Below, in pieces: positions 59,887-64,000 of a stretch of 64,000 bases of DNA. The DNA is taken from assembly GCA_963675135.1 (NCBI GenBank), contig OY776129.1, positions 60,079,028 to 60,143,027 on the forward strand. The letters run 5' to 3'. The notes under the pieces were generated by a model. The model saw only the letters and a list, made by a program, of their open reading frames with translations, ran no database searches and was not told where the DNA came from. Both the position numbers and the translations under genes were made by a program. The stretch is from Galeopsis tetrahit. Taxonomy: Eukaryota > Streptophyta > Magnoliopsida > Lamiales > Lamiaceae. Each line of letters begins with the position of its first letter. The first letter of the stretch is position 1.

Positions 59887-61911
59887 ATGATAAATATATC
59901 CAACGAATTCACCCGCCGGATTTTGTTTTTTCCGGCGATTCGTTCGTGTGAATCAGTCTCCTTTTCCACCCTCCTTTCTTCTTTAATCAATTTGGGCCAC
60001 TCTATAAGTGGATTCAAATCAAGAACCTTCTATTCCAACAGGAAAAACGCCACAAATTCCATCCATTTAATCGAAACCCTCCTAGTTTTCCTCGAAGAAT
60101 TGCGAAATGGGAGTTCAGGATTCCAAAATTCCATGGCTCTGTGCTTATCCGAGCTCCATTTCATCTTCCAGAAGATTCATTTCCTTCTGGAAGATTGCAC
60201 CAGAGATGGCGCCAGGCTATGGATGCTGATGAAGTCGGAGGAAGTGTCGACGCATTTCCGTGTCCTAATGAGAGCTGTCGCGGTGGCGCTGGACGTTCTG
60301 CCGCTGTCGGGATCGGAGATGGAGGTGGAAGAATTGGCGGAGTTTGTAAGAAAACAGGCATTGAAATTGCAGTTTGAAGTTGAGAAAGACGATTGTAGAG
60401 CCACGAGAAGGGTTATTCGGATTATGGATCAATTTGAAGGTGGAATTGCTCCTGAATCTTGTGATTTGAAAAGGGTTCTTAAGAATTTGGGAATTATAAG
60501 CTGGAGTGAAAGCAATAGTGAAATCAATTTCTTGGAAGGTGAATTAGGGCGCGAATTTGGGACTACTGAGAAAAGGGGTGTTGGATTTCTCGGTAGTTTA
60601 ATTTCGTTCTTGATTTATTGCAGATGCACGCTTTTCTTGAACGGTGAATGTGTTAGAAGTTGTGTTTCACAACAATCTGGTGGAGGGATTGGAAGTTTGA
60701 ATCTTGATGATTTCAAATGCCCAATTTCCTTGGATATTATGATTGATCCTGTCACAATATCGACGGGGCAGACGTATGATCGATCTTCGATTTTGAAATG
60801 GTTCAAATCAGGGAATCACACGTGCCCGAAAACGGGAGAGAGGCTGATGTGTGTAGATGTGGTGCAAAATCTTGCATTGAAGAGGTTGATTCAGCAACAT
60901 TTTCGGGAAATTGGAACTCCGTTCGAGGAATCGAGACGTGAGTCGAGGGCGGTGGCTGGTTGTGGGAGTGCGGTGGCAGAGCAAGCCATGGCATTGGTTG
61001 CTGCTTTTCTTGTTGGACAGATGGTGGCGGGAGAAGACGAAGAGAAGAACAAAGCGGCTTTTGAATGTCGTCTTCTTACCAAACTAAGTGTTTTTAATAG
61101 GTCTTGTTTGGTTGAAGCTGGTGCAATCCCACCTCTGTTGAATCTGGTTTCTTCAAGAAACGAAGAAGTTATTCAAGAGAATGCAATGGCGGTGTTGTTG
61201 AATCTGTCAAAGTACTCGAAGAGCAAGGAAATAATAGTCGAAAATGGTGGATTGGACCTTATTGTGGGAGTGTTGAATGGAGGGCTTAAAGTGGAAGCTC
61301 GTCAGCACGCAGCTGGTGCGTTGTTCTACCTTGCTTCGATTGAAGAAAATCGAAGAATCATAGGGCAAACCCCCGGTGCCATTTGGGGTTTAATGCAATT
61401 GATCGAAGATGGATCATATCGTGCAAAAAAGAATGCATTGGTGGCGATTTTGGGACTTCTTAAGCACCCCGAGAACCATTGGAGGGTTCTTGGGGGCGGA
61501 TTAGTCCCTTTGTTAGTGAATCAGTTAAGATCTTCTCTTTCAGAAGATCTTGTAACAGATTCACTAGCAATCTTAGTAACTCTTGCTGAGAATTTCCAAG
61601 GAGCAATGTCTATAATAAGCTCGGGGATATTGCCTCAAATAATCGAGATCCTCAGCAATTCGGACTCCAAAACTGCTAAAGAGCACGGTGTTTCGCTATT
61701 GCTATCGTTGTGCATCAATGATAGGGCGAACGTGGTTGCTCTTTTAGTGAAGGACATTTCTTTGATGGTTTCTCTGTATGCCCTACTCACCGAGGGCACG
61801 TCTCGTTCGAGCAAGAAAGCAAGGTCCCTCATCAAGATTCTCCATTCCTTCAATGACAAGAGCTTGATGGCTCCAACTCTTTCTAATGAACACTCTGTTC
61901 ATGTGTGGTGA
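59887..61911 (+). CDS. PUB19: U-box/ARM-repeat E3 ubiquitin ligase, PUB18/PUB19-like
   Basis: Intronless gene, 674 aa. Start ATG 59887 (MINISNEFTRRILFFPAIRS); no in-frame ATG lies just upstream. Residues 1-260 form a helical N-terminal region (HLIETLLVFLEELRNG...). The U-box is at about 273-345: FKCPISLDIMIDPVTISTGQ, TYDRSSILKWFKSGNHTCPKTG and LALKRLIQQH. Armadillo-type repeats follow to about 650, such as GAIPPLLNLVSSRNEEVIQE, NAMAVLLNLSKYSKSKEIIV and RQHAAGALFYLASIEENRRI. Stop TGA 61909-61911. In Arabidopsis PUB18/19 are intronless, of similar length, and negative regulators of ABA/drought signalling; the two upstream ABREs agree with this assignment. It transfers ubiquitin with an E2; substrates are unknown. 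Confidence 0.93.
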   Translation: MINISNEFTRRILFFPAIRSCESVSFSTLLSSLINLGHSISGFKSRTFYSNRKNATNSIHLIETLLVFLEELRNGSSGFQNSMALCLSELHFIFQKIHFLLEDCTRDGARLWMLMKSEEVSTHFRVLMRAVAVALDVLPLSGSEMEVEELAEFVRKQALKLQFEVEKDDCRATRRVIRIMDQFEGGIAPESCDLKRVLKNLGIISWSESNSEINFLEGELGREFGTTEKRGVGFLGSLISFLIYCRCTLFLNGECVRSCVSQQSGGGIGSLNLDDFKCPISLDIMIDPVTISTGQTYDRSSILKWFKSGNHTCPKTGERLMCVDVVQNLALKRLIQQHFREIGTPFEESRRESRAVAGCGSAVAEQAMALVAAFLVGQMVAGEDEEKNKAAFECRLLTKLSVFNRSCLVEAGAIPPLLNLVSSRNEEVIQENAMAVLLNLSKYSKSKEIIVENGGLDLIVGVLNGGLKVEARQHAAGALFYLASIEENRRIIGQTPGAIWGLMQLIEDGSYRAKKNALVAILGLLKHPENHWRVLGGGLVPLLVNQLRSSLSEDLVTDSLAILVTLAENFQGAMSIISSGILPQIIEILSNSDSKTAKEHGVSLLLSLCINDRANVVALLVKDISLMVSLYALLTEGTSRSSKKARSLIKILHSFNDKSLMAPTLSNEHSVHVW

Positions 61912-62085
61912 TCAATTTTTTAAGGAATTGCCACACTTGGTTTGCTCATGAATGTGTAAACAAATTCTTGATTGATTATTGTGACAGAAGCTCGGGTTTT
62001 ATTAAGAGCTAGTCACTGGTTGCTTCTTGTTTTTTGATGAAGCAATGTACAAATAGGGATTCTTTAGTTCAATTGTAATTATAAG

Positions 62086-62091
62086 AATAAA
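62086..62091 (+). terminator. AATAAA polyadenylation signal of the U-box gene
   Basis: Canonical AATAAA about 175 bases after the stop codon. Plant signals are loose, so this is only a candidate. Confidence 0.4.
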
Positions 62092-62944
62092 TATTTACTT
62101 CCGACAACTTTGAGCCTCTTGATATACATTCTCTTTATTTTATTTAGATAAATTTCTTATAAATTTAATTAGAAAAAAATGTATAAAAACAATTACGTGG
62201 AATTCATTTTCTTTTCACTCTGTCTCTGTATGTATTACTATATACACCCTTCGTTTTTTTGGTAAATATTTCATTTTATTAAAACGAACGTTTCAATTTA
62301 AACTATTTTTTTTTAGAAGCATTCGAAGGGACAAATTAATATATATCTCTCCCTCAAATTTTACACAAAATGAATTGAAAGAGATAAGGTTTGACATTTG
62401 TCTTGGTTTCAAATAATTGATGGCGTTTTATACTTTTATGGGGAAGAATACATTTGACTTTATATAAAAAATTTGGTGACAATCTGGGTTTTCTTCATTC
62501 AAAGACAATTGAGAGCAAGTGGCCTATCTGCCACCTTCTATGATAGGCCAGCCTAAAAGTGAGCCCCATATTTGTGTAGTTTTTTTAAATTGCTGAATAT
62601 TTTGGAATAAAAGCTTAATAGTATTCTCTAGCCAAAAAAATATATATGTATCATATGAATTTTCAAGAGAGAAATTACCTTGGAAAATCCAATAATATTG
62701 CACATCATCACGTCTCTGGTGGTTTTAGTTACTTTGTGGTACCAAGGTCAATAAAATATATATTATAAAAAATATAAGAAAAATGATAGGAAAAGGCCCA
62801 AAAGTAACACAATGAACTACTATGCCCAAAAGTGATTCACAACAATATTTAAAATTCATAAATGGCATTTGTCAAAACAAAAAAAAAAAATCATAAATGG
62901 CAGGAAATAATACTACAAAACTATCCAATGAGTCAAAAAATATA

Positions 62945-63226
62945 CTCCCTCCGTCCCGTATTAACTTTCATAGGTAGGTGGACACGTAAATTAAAAAAGT
63001 GTAATAATGAGTGGAGTTTTGAGGGGTAATTTTGTAAAACTTTATGTATAAAGTAAAGAATGAGTTGACTTTTGTATATTTGTGGAGAAAAAGTAATAGC
63101 ATTTGTGTAAAATTGAGGATATTATAAGGGTGGAGTTTATAAAAGATTTTCCATTATAAGGGTGTGAAAGTTATTGTGGGACGTCCCGAAAAGAAAAATG
63201 TGAAAGTTATTGTGGGACGTAGAGAG
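62945..63226. mobile_element. Stowaway-like MITE
   Basis: Ends CTCCCTCCGTCCCGTA and GGGACGTAGAGAG flanked by TA (62943-62944, 63227-63228). About 282 bp; a short direct duplication (GTGAAAGTTATTGTGGGACG) lies near the right end. Confidence 0.8.
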
Positions 63227-63735
63227 TACAAGACAAAACTACGTATATGATTAGTGTGAGAGCCTACCCTTCTATTTGCTGCATTGAGTAATTGAACCAT
63301 TTATAAGTCTTGTCATTTTTTCCTTTTCATTTATTTTTTATTAAAAATGTAGAAGTCGAAAATTGCTAGTTAGACAGTTTAAGATTGTCTAGGTGTCGAC
63401 TAGATGATCCATTTTTTTTCCAAAACTATATACTCCGTAAAAGTTTTCAGTTCAAAGTCGTGAATTTCTTTGACAAAAAAAAATCCATTCCCCTACCCAA
63501 AAAATTGAAATCACACATTAGTACTTAAAAATCATAATTCTATTAGAGAAGGAAACATAAACTGTGAATAAATACATGTGCGATATTAATAATATTTTTA
63601 CCATATTCTAATAATAATGTAGATATTTTGTATATTAGTAATCTAGTATTATTCAACTATTTATATATGAATTTCATGTCCATATTATTCAACTACATAA
63701 TAAATTAAACAGAGTTACACCCAATTTCAAACACG

Positions 63736-64000
63736 TTATTCTGTCAATGTCCACGCCATATCATTCTCAAAGATCCAATGGCACACCTCAATCTTTCCAG
63801 GTTGTGAACCCAATGCAATGAAGGCACTGTGACCCGGGCTCCATGATGATGTATCCAAATGACAAATAGCTACACCGTGATTAATTTTCACTTGAGATTT
63901 CGGATCCAAAATATCCGCTTCATAGACACGGACTTTTGGAACAGAATGACAAACGTAGAGCAATGAAGGGAATAGACTTTGATGACATGAAATAGACTTG
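63736..64000 (-). CDS. C-terminal exon of an unrecognised protein, cut by the right edge
   Basis: The minus-strand frame is open from the window edge to TAA at 63736-63738. It reads ...LLYVCHSVPKVRVYEADILD, then KINHGVAICHLDTSSWSPGH, SAFIALGSQPGKIEVCHWIF and ends ENDMAWTLTE. Balanced composition and conserved-looking Trp/His/Gly pattern suggest a real last exon; the SxSxGKIEVCHW rhythm is reminiscent of a WD40 blade, but I do not recognise the family. An exon border could lie anywhere between about 63900 and the edge. Confidence 0.6.
   Translation of the reverse strand, partial: KSISCHQSLFPSLLYVCHSVPKVRVYEADILDPKSQVKINHGVAICHLDTSSWSPGHSAFIALGSQPGKIEVCHWIFENDMAWTLTE

Larger units (their letters stand above)
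61912..63735. other. intergenic region after the U-box gene
   Basis: Contains the U-box 3' UTR with a likely AATAAA signal at 62086-62091, AT-rich sequence, and a Stowaway MITE (62945-63226). No gene seen. Confidence 0.6.

Noticed and set aside
60161..61082. Minus-strand open frames within the U-box gene
   Set aside because: Shadows of the strong plus-strand coding frame.

Overview
The window looks like nuclear DNA of a eudicot plant. It is AT-rich, it carries multi-exon genes with plant-type short exons and GT-AG introns, the protein families are plant-specific (KUP/HAK/KT transporter, XTH, PUB-type U-box ligase), and nested plant transposons fill much of the rest. An asterid, possibly Lamiales, is my guess from protein similarity; the sequence alone does not settle it.

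Genes, left to right. (1) 1-9643, minus: AP-1 adaptor gamma subunit (gamma-adaptin); 17 coding exons are visible and the last is off the left edge. (2) 11882-15082, minus: KUP/HAK/KT potassium transporter, 8 exons, 773 aa, with one apparent GC-AG intron. (3) 33269-35376, minus: spermidine synthase, 9 exons, 312 aa, also with one apparent GC-AG intron. (4) 40597-41436, minus: intronless cis-prenyltransferase (dehydrodolichyl diphosphate synthase type), 279 aa. (5) 43059-44302, minus: xyloglucan endotransglucosylase/hydrolase, 4 exons, 313 aa. (6) 59887-61911, plus: intronless PUB18/19-like U-box/ARM E3 ligase, 674 aa, with two ABRE-type ACGTGTC sites upstream. (7) 63736-64000, minus: C-terminal piece of an unrecognised gene cut by the right edge. 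These are independent housekeeping, cell-wall and stress genes with no operon-like logic.

Mobile DNA. Two copies of one Ty1/copia family lie in the same orientation. Copy 1 is 18377-23123 (TSD ATGGA, near-identical LTRs). Copy 2 is 52326-58765 (TSD AGAAG); it is older and itself interrupted by a Mutator-type foldback MITE in its 5' LTR and by a 1.67-kb TG...CA solo LTR in its leader. Both copies have non-canonical TA...TA LTR ends, a gag reduced to a short N-terminus plus zinc knuckle, and the same two reading-frame changes. Between 46.6 and 51.5 kb three separate TIR elements with 8-9-bp TSDs (Pack-MULE-like) stand almost end to end. The first contains a CACTA element that has captured an intron-bearing fragment of HSP101/ClpB. 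A hAT-like element (25.9-26.8 kb), a tRNA-derived SINE with an 18-bp TSD (36.6 kb), a Harbinger-like MITE (46.1 kb) and four Stowaway MITEs complete the picture. About 23.1-33.3 kb is a very AT-rich gene desert.

I found no CRISPR array, rRNA gene, functional tRNA gene or bacterial-style system. The most unusual content is the nested transposon/gene-capture cluster at 46.6-51.5 kb and the frame architecture shared by the two copia copies.
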